A stretch of DNA of 64,000 bases from Priestia aryabhattai (GCF_023715685.1 NZ_JAMBOQ010000004.1:411500-475499), one strand, 5' to 3'. Positions 8,004-16,925 are shown, counted from the stretch's first letter. Notes: generated by a model not told the origin, from the letters alone. Numbers and translations: made by a program.

Positions 8004-8531
8004 TTAATAAAAATCTTTTTTGGAAAAACGCGACGAGATTTTTGCGACTGTGAGAGTGGCATTGATAGTAGTTGCGGCTGTTGTTGTTGCTGTAACTGTT
8101 ACCGTATCGCCTCTTCTTAAATAACGGACAAGTGATATTGTGGCTGTACCAGCAGAAGAAGTAACAGTTTGAGTGAAGCCTCCAGCGTTAATCGTATACG
8201 TAACAGTTGGGTTAAGAGGTGGAGTAGAAAATGCTGTAAATGAAATAAAATACTCTCCGCTTTCTAAAACTTCTATTCCACCAGAAACAACTCGTACATT
8301 CTTACTTGGAGATAGAAGGTTAGTAAATGTTAATGGAGTATTTACAGCGGCACCTGTTATTGTTGTTGTACCTGTTACTGTGCCAAACGCAAGTCTATCA
8401 TCAAAATCTGGTTTCTCACAATCATCGTCGCAGTGTCTTTTGCAGTGATGTCTATGCCAATCATTATTACAGCGGTGTCTGCGATCATTGTCAGGACTAC
8501 CTTTTAAATACTTTTTGTAATAATATGACAT
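8004..8531 (-). CDS. Exosporium/spore-surface-like protein, jelly-roll C-terminus
   Basis: 175 residues. The N-terminal 45 residues are packed with His, Asp, Cys and Arg (RHRCNNDWHRHHCKRHC, DDDCEKPDFDD). The rest is a Thr/Ala/Val-rich beta domain with Gly and Ser, like the C1q/TNF-type jelly rolls of BclA and related exosporium proteins. No collagen-like GXX repeat is present. No signal peptide, consistent with assembly from the mother cell cytoplasm. ATG follows AGGTGAGGTG. The Cys/His-rich gene at 7097 is nearby and could belong to the same surface layer; that link is inference. Confidence 0.6.
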   Translation of the reverse strand: MSYYYKKYLKGSPDNDRRHRCNNDWHRHHCKRHCDDDCEKPDFDDRLAFGTVTGTTTITGAAVNTPLTFTNLLSPSKNVRVVSGGIEVLESGEYFISFTAFSTPPLNPTVTYTINAGGFTQTVTSSAGTATISLVRYLRRGDTVTVTATTTAATTINATLTVAKISSRFSKKDFY

Positions 8532-8571
8532 GTTTTCACCTCACCTTAGGTTTGAAGGTTTTCACCTTCTA

Positions 8572-8927
8572 GTATAGTAAATGCAGGAAGTGAGAGGTTT
8601 GCAATGGACAAGGGTTTAGAAAGCAAAGATTATTTTAAGAACTAGATATTATTACTGAAACAATTAAGATTAATTAGCTTTCCTTTAAGCCTGTTACCAA
8701 ACATAATTTTCTTATTATAATTGTAGGATTGATAACTTAAGTTAAAAAAGCCCCTACTCGTCTTTGTAAAGTACTTGCTTTTTGCATTACATATATTTTT
8801 TAATGAAGTTATGCTCGAAATAACACAGCAGCCAATTTTTTGTTAGAATAGGAAGAGCAATTGTAATGTTTACCCTCAATCAATCCCTCAACTACTATTT
8901 CTACTTATTTTAAAGGAGGACGCTATT
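8572..8927. other. Intergenic region before recQ
   Basis: About 350 bases, AT-rich, between divergent genes. I see the recQ ribosome binding site (AAGGAGGA, 8912-8919) but no clear promoter, RNA or remnant gene. Confidence 0.4.
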
Positions 8928-11063
8928 TTGCAATTTGAACAAGCTTTAACACATTTACAGTCCTATTTTGGCTATGATTCGTTTCGAAAAGGGCAGGAAG
9001 AATCGATTCGTTATGTTTTAGAAGGGCACAATACCGCTTGTATTATGCCGACAGGGGGAGGGAAATCACTTTGTTATCAGATTCCTTCATTGCTGTTAGA
9101 AGGTACAACACTGGTTATTTCTCCGTTGATTTCCTTGATGAAAGACCAAGTGGATACGCTGAACGCAGCTGGCATTCCAGCCACGTATATCAATAGCTCG
9201 CTGACGCACACGGAGGTACGGCAGCGCATAGAAGAAGTAGCGCTTGGCGAATATAAGTTACTTTATGTAGCGCCGGAAAGACTGGAGTCTCCGCAATTTT
9301 TAGAACAGCTTCAAATGCTTCCTATTCCGCTTGTAGCGGTAGATGAAGCGCACTGTATTTCACAGTGGGGCCATGATTTCAGGCCGAGTTATTTGCGCAT
9401 CAATGAACTGATCAGTAAGCTGTCTAACGCGCCGATTGTGATGGGGCTGACGGCTACTGCGACGCCTCAAGTACGGGAAGATATTTGCCGAGCTCTTCAT
9501 ATTAATGAAGAGTACACGGTGATGACAGGATTTGAACGTGAAAATTTATCGTTTGGGGTTATAAAAGGTCAGGATCGAATCAGTTATATCGATCAGTATA
9601 TCCGTAAAAATGATCAAGAAGCAGGTATTATCTATGCTGCTACGCGTAAAGATGTTGAAGAGCTTCACACTAGATTGCAAAAGTCAGGAATCAACGTATC
9701 AAAATATCATGCCGGTATGAGCGCAAACAGCCGTGATGAAGAGCAGAATCGCTTTCTTCAAGATGATGTTCAAGTGATGGTAGCCACGTCTGCTTTTGGA
9801 ATGGGGATTGATAAATCGAATATTAGATTTGTTCTTCATTATCAGCTTCCGAAAAATATGGAAAGCTATTATCAAGAAGCAGGACGTGCTGGTCGTGACG
9901 GACTTCCAAGTGAGTGTATCGTGCTTTATTCTCCCCAAGATATTCGCGTGCAGCGCTTTTTGATTGAACAGTCAACGTCGAATCCTCAAAAGCAGATTCA
10001 AGATCTTGAAAAGCTGCAAAATATGGTGAACTACTGTCATACAGAAGGCTGCTTGCAGGCATTTATTCTTCATTATTTTGGAGAAAGTGAAGCGCACGAG
10101 TGCGGCCGCTGCAGCAACTGTACGGATGATCGCGTGGAAATAGACGTAACGGTTGATACGCAAAAAGTATTGTCTTGTATGATTCGTATGGGAGAACGTT
10201 TCGGTAAAATGATGATTGCTCAAGTATTAACGGGTTCTCGAAATAAAAAAGTAGTTGATTTTGGTTTCGATAAACTGAAAACGTACGGCGTCATGAGCGA
10301 CCGGTCTGCTAAAGAAGTGAGTGATTTTATTGAGTATTTGATTTCAGAGCAGTTTATTTTAGTAGGACAAGGGTCATTTCCTACCTTATCCGTAGCTGCC
10401 AAAGGAAAAGGTGTGCTTCTTGGCATGGAAAAAGTGATGAGAAAAGAACAAATGGAAGTGAAGCAAATTGTCCAAGATGACGAGCTGTTTGCTCATTTGC
10501 GTTTCGTTCGAAAGCAGCTAGCAGACGAAGCTGGCGTGCCTCCTTTTGTCATTTTCTCAGACGACACTCTTCATGATATGTGTGCAAAACTGCCGGTGAC
10601 GCTTGAGCAGTTCGCCACTGTAAAAGGAGTTGGAGAACAAAAACAAGAGCGGTACGGAGAACGATTCACAGCTGAAATCAAACAGTTTTGTGAAGAACAT
10701 CCAGATCGAAAGCGAGAAGTGTCTGCGCCTGCTCCGAAAAAAGCAAGAGCTTCGTCAAAAGAAGGGTCTCACTTGATGACGTATGAGCTATTTCAGCAAG
10801 GGAAATCGTTAGATGAAATTGCTTCAGAACGTGAATTAAGCCGCATTACAATTGAAAATCATTTGTTTAAATGTGCGGAAGAAGAAAAAGAAATCGACTG
10901 GTCACCTTTTCTTTCGGAGGAGGACGAACAGCAAATTTTACAAGCTGCTTCGTCAGTAGGCGATGAAAAGTTAAAGCCAATCAAAGAAGAATTGCCTGAA
11001 AGCATCACTTATTTTATGATTAAAATAGCGTTATTTAAACAAAAAATGAAGCAGCTATCGTAA
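8928..11063 (+). CDS. recQ: ATP-dependent DNA helicase RecQ
   Basis: 711 residues. It unwinds DNA 3' to 5' during recombination and fork repair. Motifs in order: Walker A MPTGGGKS (about 40-47), DEAHCISQWGHDFRPSY (about 138), helicase C-terminal motifs MGIDKSNIRF and EAGRAGRDG (about 285-325), the zinc-binding RQC cysteines (C near 373, then CGRCSNC), an HRDC domain (about 515-595), and a C-terminal helix-turn-helix-like domain (MTYELFQQGKSLDEIA). This long form with HRDC and the extra HTH domain is the usual Bacillus RecQ. Start TTG with an excellent AAGGAGGA. Monocistronic, with its own terminator. Confidence 0.95.
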   Translation: MQFEQALTHLQSYFGYDSFRKGQEESIRYVLEGHNTACIMPTGGGKSLCYQIPSLLLEGTTLVISPLISLMKDQVDTLNAAGIPATYINSSLTHTEVRQRIEEVALGEYKLLYVAPERLESPQFLEQLQMLPIPLVAVDEAHCISQWGHDFRPSYLRINELISKLSNAPIVMGLTATATPQVREDICRALHINEEYTVMTGFERENLSFGVIKGQDRISYIDQYIRKNDQEAGIIYAATRKDVEELHTRLQKSGINVSKYHAGMSANSRDEEQNRFLQDDVQVMVATSAFGMGIDKSNIRFVLHYQLPKNMESYYQEAGRAGRDGLPSECIVLYSPQDIRVQRFLIEQSTSNPQKQIQDLEKLQNMVNYCHTEGCLQAFILHYFGESEAHECGRCSNCTDDRVEIDVTVDTQKVLSCMIRMGERFGKMMIAQVLTGSRNKKVVDFGFDKLKTYGVMSDRSAKEVSDFIEYLISEQFILVGQGSFPTLSVAAKGKGVLLGMEKVMRKEQMEVKQIVQDDELFAHLRFVRKQLADEAGVPPFVIFSDDTLHDMCAKLPVTLEQFATVKGVGEQKQERYGERFTAEIKQFCEEHPDRKREVSAPAPKKARASSKEGSHLMTYELFQQGKSLDEIASERELSRITIENHLFKCAEEEKEIDWSPFLSEEDEQQILQAASSVGDEKLKPIKEELPESITYFMIKIALFKQKMKQLS

Positions 11064-11065
11064 AC

Positions 11066-11092
11066 AAAAAGCTCCTATTAAAGGAGCTTTTT
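11066..11092 (+). terminator. recQ terminator
   Basis: AAAAAGCTCCT pairs with AGGAGCTTTTT. A nearly identical hairpin recurs at 16714-16741. Confidence 0.85.
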
Positions 11093-11171
11093 GTGTTGAG
11101 TAAGCGAGTTTACTGATAAAATAAAAGGTATAAATATTTGAAAAATCAGATTAAATAAAAAGGAGGACTGA

Positions 11172-12554
11172 ATGGAGATGATTGAACGAGAGCTTGAAGC
11201 TATTTTGCATGCTTCCAATGACAATATCGTTATCACCGATGAAAAAGGACTTGTTTTACGAGCAAGTCAAAACTGCCGTGATATATATGGGTACGACGTG
11301 TCAGAGTTGGTCGGACAAAACGTGTACGAATTGCAAAAGCGCGGGATATTTTCACCTTCTGTTACGATTGAAGTGCTAAAGAAAAAGAAAGAAGTACAGC
11401 TGATGCAAAAAACGGAAACGGGAAAAGTTGTGATGGCAACCGGTATTCCTGTGTACGATGAACATCAGTGTATGAAAAGAGTAATTAGCTTTTCACATGA
11501 TTTAACAGAGCTTCAGCGCTTAAAAGAAGATTATCAGCAGCTCGAAGTGAAAATGAAAACATATCAGCTAGAAATGGAAGAGCTCCGTGAACAGCAGTCG
11601 AATGAGATGATCATAAGAAGTCAATCGATGAAAAAGGTATGGTCAATTATTAATCGTGTTGCAGACAGCGATGCAACAGTTGTGTTATTAGGTGAGTCGG
11701 GTGTTGGTAAAACGGCTTTTGCCCGTGCTTTACATTATGGAAGTGAACGAAAAGAAGAGCCGTTTATTGAAATCAACTGCGGAGCCATTCCATCTAGTTT
11801 GTTTGAATCTGAAATGTTTGGATACGAAGCAGGATCTTTTACAGGTGCAAGTACAAAAGGGAAAATAGGAAAGTTTGAGTTAGCTCATAACGGCACGCTT
11901 TTTTTAGATGAAATAGGAGAGTTGCCTCTTGATATGCAAGTGAAGCTGTTAAAGGTGCTGCAAGAAAAAACAGTCACCAAAATTGGCAGTGAACGCGTCA
12001 AACACGTAAACTTTAGGCTGATTGTAGCAACAAATCAGCCGCTTGAGGAAATGGTCAGAAAAGGAACATTTCGCGAAGATTTATTTTATCGGTTACACGT
12101 TATTCCGATTACAATTCCCCCGCTTCGTGAGCGAAAAGAAGATATCACGGCACTTCTTTATCATGTGTTACATAAACAAAATGAAAAATATAAAATGAAG
12201 AAATTTTTTCACACAGAAGCATTAAATCGATTGGTTGAACATCAGTGGCCTGGAAATGTGCGCGAGCTTGAAAATACGATTGAACGTCTTGTGTTAACAA
12301 CAGATGAAAATAGTATCTCTCTTCAAGACCTGCCGTTTTATTCAGAAATCAATAGAAATGAGAATGAAGAATGGGAATCTCTTGACACGTTAACCTCTCA
12401 AGGAATGACGCTTCAGCAAGCACTTGCAGAAGTAGAGAAAAATTGGCTGATTCGCGCTTATCGCCAGTGTCAAACAACGTATGAAATGGCAAATGCATTA
12501 GGAATCAGCCAGCCTACGGTCGTAAGACGTTTACGAAAGTACAATATTAAATAA
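11172..12554 (+). CDS. Sigma-54-dependent activator, RocR-like
   Basis: 460 residues. An N-terminal PAS domain (about 5-120, SNDNIVITDEKG) senses the signal and a short coiled linker follows. The AAA+ domain (about 150-390) has Walker A GESGVGKTAFAR, a sigma-54-contact loop GSFTGA (usually GAFTGA), Walker B LFLDEIGELP and the arginine-finger region. A Fis-type HTH (NALGISQPTVVRRLRKY) ends the protein. This is the RocR/BkdR architecture that activates SigL promoters from upstream sites. It lies 200 bases before a -24/-12 promoter and operator-like palindromes, so it very likely controls the ureohydrolase operon. ATG with AAGGAGG upstream. Confidence 0.85.
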   Translation: MEMIERELEAILHASNDNIVITDEKGLVLRASQNCRDIYGYDVSELVGQNVYELQKRGIFSPSVTIEVLKKKKEVQLMQKTETGKVVMATGIPVYDEHQCMKRVISFSHDLTELQRLKEDYQQLEVKMKTYQLEMEELREQQSNEMIIRSQSMKKVWSIINRVADSDATVVLLGESGVGKTAFARALHYGSERKEEPFIEINCGAIPSSLFESEMFGYEAGSFTGASTKGKIGKFELAHNGTLFLDEIGELPLDMQVKLLKVLQEKTVTKIGSERVKHVNFRLIVATNQPLEEMVRKGTFREDLFYRLHVIPITIPPLRERKEDITALLYHVLHKQNEKYKMKKFFHTEALNRLVEHQWPGNVRELENTIERLVLTTDENSISLQDLPFYSEINRNENEEWESLDTLTSQGMTLQQALAEVEKNWLIRAYRQCQTTYEMANALGISQPTVVRRLRKYNIK

Positions 12555-12563
12555 TAAGGTTTT

Positions 12564-12630
12564 AATTCAAAATGAATTAACTGATTCAATCGTGAATCAT
12601 TTTTTTTATTTTGATTCTATTATGAATTGA
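12564..12630. promoter_or_regulatory. Upstream activator sites (three related palindromes)
   Basis: AATTCAAAATGAATT (12564-12578) and TGATTCAATCGTGAATCA (12582-12599) are perfect inverted repeats. GATTCTATTATGAATT (12613-12628) is a looser copy. All share GATTC/TTCA-type arms and lie about 40-105 bases upstream of the -24 element, where a RocR-type activator would bind. Confidence 0.65.
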
Positions 12631-12667
12631 AAATCGTACATAATTGCACGAAATAGGGTGATAAAAC

Positions 12668-12684
12668 TTGGCATGTATTTTGCA
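12668..12684 (+). promoter_or_regulatory. Sigma-54 (SigL) -24/-12 promoter
   Basis: TTGGCATGTATTTTGCA: the invariant GG (12670-12671) and GC (12682-12683) are separated by exactly 10 bases, as required by sigma-54 polymerase. It lies 89 bases before the ureohydrolase start and downstream of the activator palindromes. Confidence 0.88.
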
Positions 12685-12708
12685 TTAATAAAAAGTATCT
12701 AAATAAAA

Positions 12709-12741
12709 AGCGCCAGGTATCTAAAATGAGAACATGGCGCT
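12709..12741 (+). promoter_or_regulatory. Leader hairpin in the ureohydrolase mRNA
   Basis: AGCGCCA pairs with TGGCGCT around a 19-base loop between the -12 element and the RBS. No T run follows, so it is more likely an mRNA-stability or folding element than a terminator. Confidence 0.45.
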
Positions 12742-12772
12742 AATGAATGAAACCCATTAGGAGGAATAAATT

Positions 12773-13756
12773 ATGCCAAAATATCAGCCGAAAAATTCAT
12801 TTGAATCTCCGCGTTTTTGCGGACCACGAACATTTATGAGACTTCCGTACCTAGAACAAATAAATTCAGAGATGGATTTTATTGTGACGGGTATTCCATT
12901 TGATTCAGGGCAATCTTTTCGAACAGGAGCACGTTTTGGGCCGGAAGCTATTCGAGATTTCTCCATTTTGCTTCGTCCGTATAACCCAGAACAAAAGATT
13001 AATATTTTTGATTACATTTCAGGCGTGGACTACGGCGATTTAGCAGTAGTTCCCGGGTATATTTTAGAAACATATAAAAAAATTGAAGCAGGGTTAACGC
13101 CGGTTGTTAATGAAGGAATTATTCCTATTTCACTAGGCGGCGATCATTCGATGACGCTCGGTGAACTTCGTGCCATCGCGAAAAAGCACGGACCGGTAGC
13201 GCTTTTACAGTTTGATGCTCATTCCGATACGTGGGATAGTTATTTTGAACAAAAATACAATCACGGCACGGTATTCAGACGAGCAATTGAAGAAGGGTTA
13301 ATCGATGTGTCCCGCTCGATTCAAATCGGTATGCGAGGCGGTCTATACGGCATTGAAGATTTAGAAGATGCAAAGAACTTAGGTTTAGCTCTATATACGA
13401 CAAATGAATATAAAAAACTGGGCGTTGAAAGAATGCTAGATATTATTCATGAGCGTGTAGGGAAAGAACCTGTGTTTTTGTCGTTTGACATTGATTTTTT
13501 AGATCCAGTTTACGCGCCGGGAACAGGAACACCTGAAGTATCGGGTGCAAGTACTGACGATGCGCTTCAATTCGTTCGAGGCTTAACAAATATTGATTTT
13601 GTCGGTTTTGATTTAGTAGAAGTACTGCCAGCTTACGACCATGGCCAAATTACAGCAGCAGCGGCCGCTAACATTGTCTATGAATTTATCACGCTTATTG
13701 CGTTAAGAAAAAAAGCAAAAGAAGAAGAAGCGCTGTTAGTGAAAGCACGCGACTGA
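12773..13756 (+). CDS. Agmatinase/guanidino-acid ureohydrolase
   Basis: 327 residues of the arginase/agmatinase family, metal-dependent enzymes that release urea from a guanidino compound. Manganese-binding motifs are clear: GGDHSMTLG (about 123), FDAHSDTWDSY (about 147) and SFDIDFLDPVYAPGTGTPE (about 238). The N-terminal extension (FESPRFCGPRTFMRLP) is typical of agmatinase, guanidinobutyrase and guanidinopropionase enzymes rather than arginase, so arginine itself is an unlikely substrate. Its partners, an aldehyde dehydrogenase and an NCS1 permease, fit uptake and breakdown of a small guanidino compound such as agmatine or 4-guanidinobutyrate. Start ATG after TAGGAGG. Controlled by the SigL promoter. 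Exact substrate cannot be read from sequence. Confidence 0.85.
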   Translation: MPKYQPKNSFESPRFCGPRTFMRLPYLEQINSEMDFIVTGIPFDSGQSFRTGARFGPEAIRDFSILLRPYNPEQKINIFDYISGVDYGDLAVVPGYILETYKKIEAGLTPVVNEGIIPISLGGDHSMTLGELRAIAKKHGPVALLQFDAHSDTWDSYFEQKYNHGTVFRRAIEEGLIDVSRSIQIGMRGGLYGIEDLEDAKNLGLALYTTNEYKKLGVERMLDIIHERVGKEPVFLSFDIDFLDPVYAPGTGTPEVSGASTDDALQFVRGLTNIDFVGFDLVEVLPAYDHGQITAAAAANIVYEFITLIALRKKAKEEEALLVKARD

Positions 13757-13772
13757 ATATAAACAAAACGGT

Positions 13773-13806
13773 AAAAGTGGGAAGGTAATATTATCTTCCC
13801 ACTTTT
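13773..13806 (+). other. Intercistronic hairpin
   Basis: AAAAGTGGGAAG pairs perfectly with CTTCCCACTTTT around a 10-base loop, in the 82-base gap between the ureohydrolase and dehydrogenase genes. The following T run is short, so it may act as a partial terminator or processing/stability element that lowers downstream expression. Confidence 0.6.
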
Positions 13807-13838
13807 ATATAAGAGTTCTCTATAGGGAGTGTTTGACT

Positions 13839-15293
13839 ATGAACGGGCAAGTATATGTAAAAATAGATAAGAAACAAGAAAAAATATTAAAAAGAGAAAT
13901 ACTCAATCCAGCGACCAATAAGATCATAGCAGAAGTATTTGATTCGTCACTTCAACAAGTAGAGGAAGCGGTAGATAAAGCAAAACAGGCTTTTGAGCAG
14001 AGTGAATGGAAGAAAAATAAATCACTGCGTGTAGGGGTACTTACGAAACTAGCGGACTTATTAGAAAAAGAAGCAAGTGTATTTGCCGAAACAGAAACGT
14101 TAAATACAGGCAAACCGGTAAAAGAATCACAGTTAGATATCGAGGATACGATTAATTGTTTAAGATATTACGCAAATTTAATAGAAGAAAATCAGCCATG
14201 GACAAAAGACATGTTCGACAATACAAACAGTAAAATCATTCAAGAACCTATTGGCGTATGCGCGCTAATCGTTCCTTGGAATTTTCCTTTGCTGCTTGGT
14301 ATGTGGAAGCTGGCTCCTGCATTAGCAGCTGGAAACACGGTGGTGTTTAAGCCGTCAGAATTAACACCGCTTTCTTTTCTAAAGTTAGCTTCATTATGTG
14401 AAAAAGCTGGTATACCAGAAGGCGTGTTTAATTTAATTACAGGAGACGGTAAAGTGGGAAGTGCGCTTGTTGAACACAAAGACGTAGCCAAAGTCTCTTT
14501 TACAGGAGGATCAGAAACAGGCAAACGTATTTATCAGCAGTGCGCAAAAGAGATGAAAAGAGTTTCGCTTGAACTGGGAGGGAAATCTCCGCTTCTTATT
14601 TTCCAAGATAGCGAAATTGATATTGCAGTAGATTGGACAATGTTTGGCTCATTTTTTAACCAAGGGCAAGTGTGTGTAGCTTCATCGCGTATACTCGTAC
14701 ATGAATCTATTTATAAGCCGTTTCTTTCTGCTCTTACGGAGGCTGTTGCTACTATAAAAATTGGCAACCCCTTAACAGAAGAAACGGAGATGGGTCCGGT
14801 TATTAGCAAAAAGCATCTGAACAAAATACGGAATTTTATCAAGCTAGGTCAAGAAGAAGGCGCGAATTTATTAACAGGAGGAACGTTAATCAACTGCGAA
14901 GGTGGAAACTATATGAAGCCGGCTGTGCTCGTCGATGTGGAGCAGCATATGAAAGTCGTACAAGAAGAAATATTTGGTCCGGTCATTACCGTTCAATCCT
15001 TTTCAAGTGAAGAAGAAGCCATAGCACTTGCCAACGGCACTAAATTTGGTTTAGCTGCAGGAATTTTAACGAACGATGTAGCGAAAGCAGAGCGAGTTGC
15101 TGAACATCTTCAAGCGGGAACGATTTGGATCAACGGCTACCACACACCTCATATTGAAACTGCTTGGGGCGGTTTCAAAGAAAGCGGCATTGGCCGAGAG
15201 TTAGGCCCATCTGGTTTAGCTGCTTTTACTGAAACAAAACATGTGAATACAAATTCCAAGTTAGCTCGAGCCAATTGGTATCAGCAAAAATGA
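13839..15293 (+). CDS. Aldehyde dehydrogenase family protein
   Basis: 484 residues, NAD(P)-dependent aldehyde oxidation. Features: VPWNFPLLLGMWKLAPALAAGNTVV substrate/cofactor region in two adjoining pieces (VPWNFPLL, PALAAGNTVVFKPSE), nucleotide site FTGGSETG (about 225), catalytic Glu in ELGGKSP (about 248), catalytic Cys in NQGQVCVASSR (about 282). The C-terminal WGGFKESGIGRELG is typical of betaine-aldehyde/aminobutyraldehyde dehydrogenases. In this operon it probably oxidises the amino- or guanidino-aldehyde made upstream or downstream of the ureohydrolase step. The ATG at 13839 is chosen over the TTG at 13833 because of GGGAGTG spacing. A decayed copy of this gene's start lies at 16751. 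Confidence 0.88.
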   Translation: MNGQVYVKIDKKQEKILKREILNPATNKIIAEVFDSSLQQVEEAVDKAKQAFEQSEWKKNKSLRVGVLTKLADLLEKEASVFAETETLNTGKPVKESQLDIEDTINCLRYYANLIEENQPWTKDMFDNTNSKIIQEPIGVCALIVPWNFPLLLGMWKLAPALAAGNTVVFKPSELTPLSFLKLASLCEKAGIPEGVFNLITGDGKVGSALVEHKDVAKVSFTGGSETGKRIYQQCAKEMKRVSLELGGKSPLLIFQDSEIDIAVDWTMFGSFFNQGQVCVASSRILVHESIYKPFLSALTEAVATIKIGNPLTEETEMGPVISKKHLNKIRNFIKLGQEEGANLLTGGTLINCEGGNYMKPAVLVDVEQHMKVVQEEIFGPVITVQSFSSEEEAIALANGTKFGLAAGILTNDVAKAERVAEHLQAGTIWINGYHTPHIETAWGGFKESGIGRELGPSGLAAFTETKHVNTNSKLARANWYQQK

Positions 15294-15307
15294 AAGGTGG
15301 AAAAGGA

Positions 15308-16669
15308 ATGACAATAAAAAGTGGTCTCGCCCATGATAATGTGCAGCCGATTGCAATGAATAAAAGAAGTATGGGCTTCTTCTCTACATTTTCCATGTGG
15401 ATAGGAGCCAATGTGGTAGTAACGACCGTTTTTACCGGAATGCTGCTTGTACCCGATATGACATTTCTAAAGGCATTATTTATTATCGTGCTTGGCTCTT
15501 TAGTTGGTGCCATACCGCTCGTGCTAATGGGGAATATCGGAACTCGAACCGGTCTTCCAACCATGGTTTTGATGAGACCTGCCTTTGGACAAAGAGGAGC
15601 TATGCTTCCTGCTGCTGTTAATCTTATTACATTAATCGGGTGGGCATGGATTCAAGCCTACATGGCAGGGCTAAGTTTAAATCATGCCATTACCTTTTTG
15701 ACCGGTTACAGTAACATCAATCTATTTACAATCCTTACTCAAGTGTTGGTAGTAGCTATTTCTATATACGGACATAAAGGCATTGAAGCAACGGAGAAAT
15801 TAGTAGCTACGCTTATGGTCATTTTAGCAACCGTTGTGTTTAGCTATTTGTTTATCGAATTTGATGCAGCAAAATTAATTCAAATGAAAGCAAGCGAAAA
15901 TCCTGGCATTACAGGAATGTTAGCTTTTGATATTGTAGTAGCTACAGCTTTTACGTGGATTCCCATTGTTTGCGATTATAATAGAAACTGTAAATCTGAA
16001 AAAACGGGAATTGCTGGAACTTATTTAGGGTATAACGTCGCGACTTTAATTGCGATGGGGTTAGGCGCAACGGTTTCTGGTTTTTCAATTCTCGGAAATA
16101 TGACGCAAACGTATGACCCAGTAAATTTAATTGGTGCATATAGCCCGCTGTTAGGATTAGTAGCAGCCATCGTGATTTTTTTATCGGTGCTGTCCACGAA
16201 TGTAATGGTACTGTATAGCGCGACGATGTCTTATTTATCTATTTTTCCAAAGCAGCGCTTCTGGATACCGGCACTAACCATGGGAGTTGTCACAGTCCTA
16301 GGTTCTTTATTAAAAGAGTGGTTAATGACAAATTTTCAAAGCTTTTTGCTTATGATCGGCGTATTATTTATTCCCATTATTGCTATTGTTCTTGTTGATT
16401 ATTATATCATTCGCCGAAAACACTACGATGTTTCAGCCATTTTAGAAAAACAAAATAAAATGTACTGGTATACAAAAGGATTTAATCTTCATGTGTATGT
16501 ATCTTACATAGTGGGTGCTGTATTTGCCTACTATTTCACGTATGTTCATCCGATAGCCACAGGTGCAACGATTGTAACTTTTTTATTTACAGGTGTTTTA
16601 CATGTATTGTTAACCAAGCTTTCACAGCTCTCCATCCCTTATTCAAAGGGAATCGACAGAAATGCTTGA
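15308..16669 (+). CDS. NCS1 family permease (cytosine/purine permease-like)
   Basis: 453 residues, about 12 membrane segments. The early MGFFSTFSMWIGANVVVTT and the MRPAFGQRGA and FTWIPIVCDYNRNCKS segments are NCS1 (CodB-like) signatures; the family imports nucleobases, hydantoins and related planar amides together with sodium or protons. Placed last in an operon with a ureohydrolase and an aldehyde dehydrogenase, it most likely imports the guanidino or amino compound. Start ATG at 15308, with AAGGTGG 7-8 bases upstream and only 14 bases after the dehydrogenase stop. Transported substrate unknown. Confidence 0.85.
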   Translation: MTIKSGLAHDNVQPIAMNKRSMGFFSTFSMWIGANVVVTTVFTGMLLVPDMTFLKALFIIVLGSLVGAIPLVLMGNIGTRTGLPTMVLMRPAFGQRGAMLPAAVNLITLIGWAWIQAYMAGLSLNHAITFLTGYSNINLFTILTQVLVVAISIYGHKGIEATEKLVATLMVILATVVFSYLFIEFDAAKLIQMKASENPGITGMLAFDIVVATAFTWIPIVCDYNRNCKSEKTGIAGTYLGYNVATLIAMGLGATVSGFSILGNMTQTYDPVNLIGAYSPLLGLVAAIVIFLSVLSTNVMVLYSATMSYLSIFPKQRFWIPALTMGVVTVLGSLLKEWLMTNFQSFLLMIGVLFIPIIAIVLVDYYIIRRKHYDVSAILEKQNKMYWYTKGFNLHVYVSYIVGAVFAYYFTYVHPIATGATIVTFLFTGVLHVLLTKLSQLSIPYSKGIDRNA

Positions 16670-16713
16670 TATACATTTTAAATAGACTGAATTATCTTAA
16701 AAATACCACCGTC

Positions 16714-16741
16714 AAAAAGCTCCTATTTAAAGGAGCTTTTT
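16714..16741 (+). terminator. Operon terminator
   Basis: AAAAAGCTCCT pairs with AGGAGCTTTTT. It is almost the same hairpin as after recQ (11066-11092). Confidence 0.85.
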
Positions 16742-16750
16742 GTGCTGAAT

Positions 16751-16875
16751 AAAGGAGGGTTTTACTATAACAAGGCAAGCAGATGTAAAAATAGATGAAA
16801 AATAAGTAAAAGCAGGGAGAAGAGAGGTTCTTAATCCAGCCACAAATAAAGTAATAACGTGTATTTGATTCTGTC
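16751..16875 (+). pseudogene. Decayed 5' end of an aldehyde dehydrogenase paralogue
   Basis: The sequence aligns with the RBS and first 30-plus codons of the dehydrogenase at 13839: AAGGAGGG, start codon mutated to ATA (16767), then codons for DVKIDEK, an in-frame TAA, and EVLNPATNKVI matching EILNPATNKII. It ends in GTATTTGATTC, identical to the intact gene. The rest of the copy is gone. This is a duplicated start of the gene, now dead. Its last bases supply the -35 of the next gene. Confidence 0.8.
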
Positions 16876-16893
16876 AGGGGTCTTTCCTATAAT
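16865..16893 (+). promoter_or_regulatory. Sigma-A promoter of the Suv3-like helicase
   Basis: TTGATT, 17 bases, TATAAT: optimal spacing, perfect -10. The -35 lies inside the dehydrogenase relic. The leader to the ATG at 16926 is about 25 bases. Confidence 0.6.
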
Positions 16894-16925
16894 AAATGTA
16901 GGAAAACTTTCCAAAGGAGAATTTT

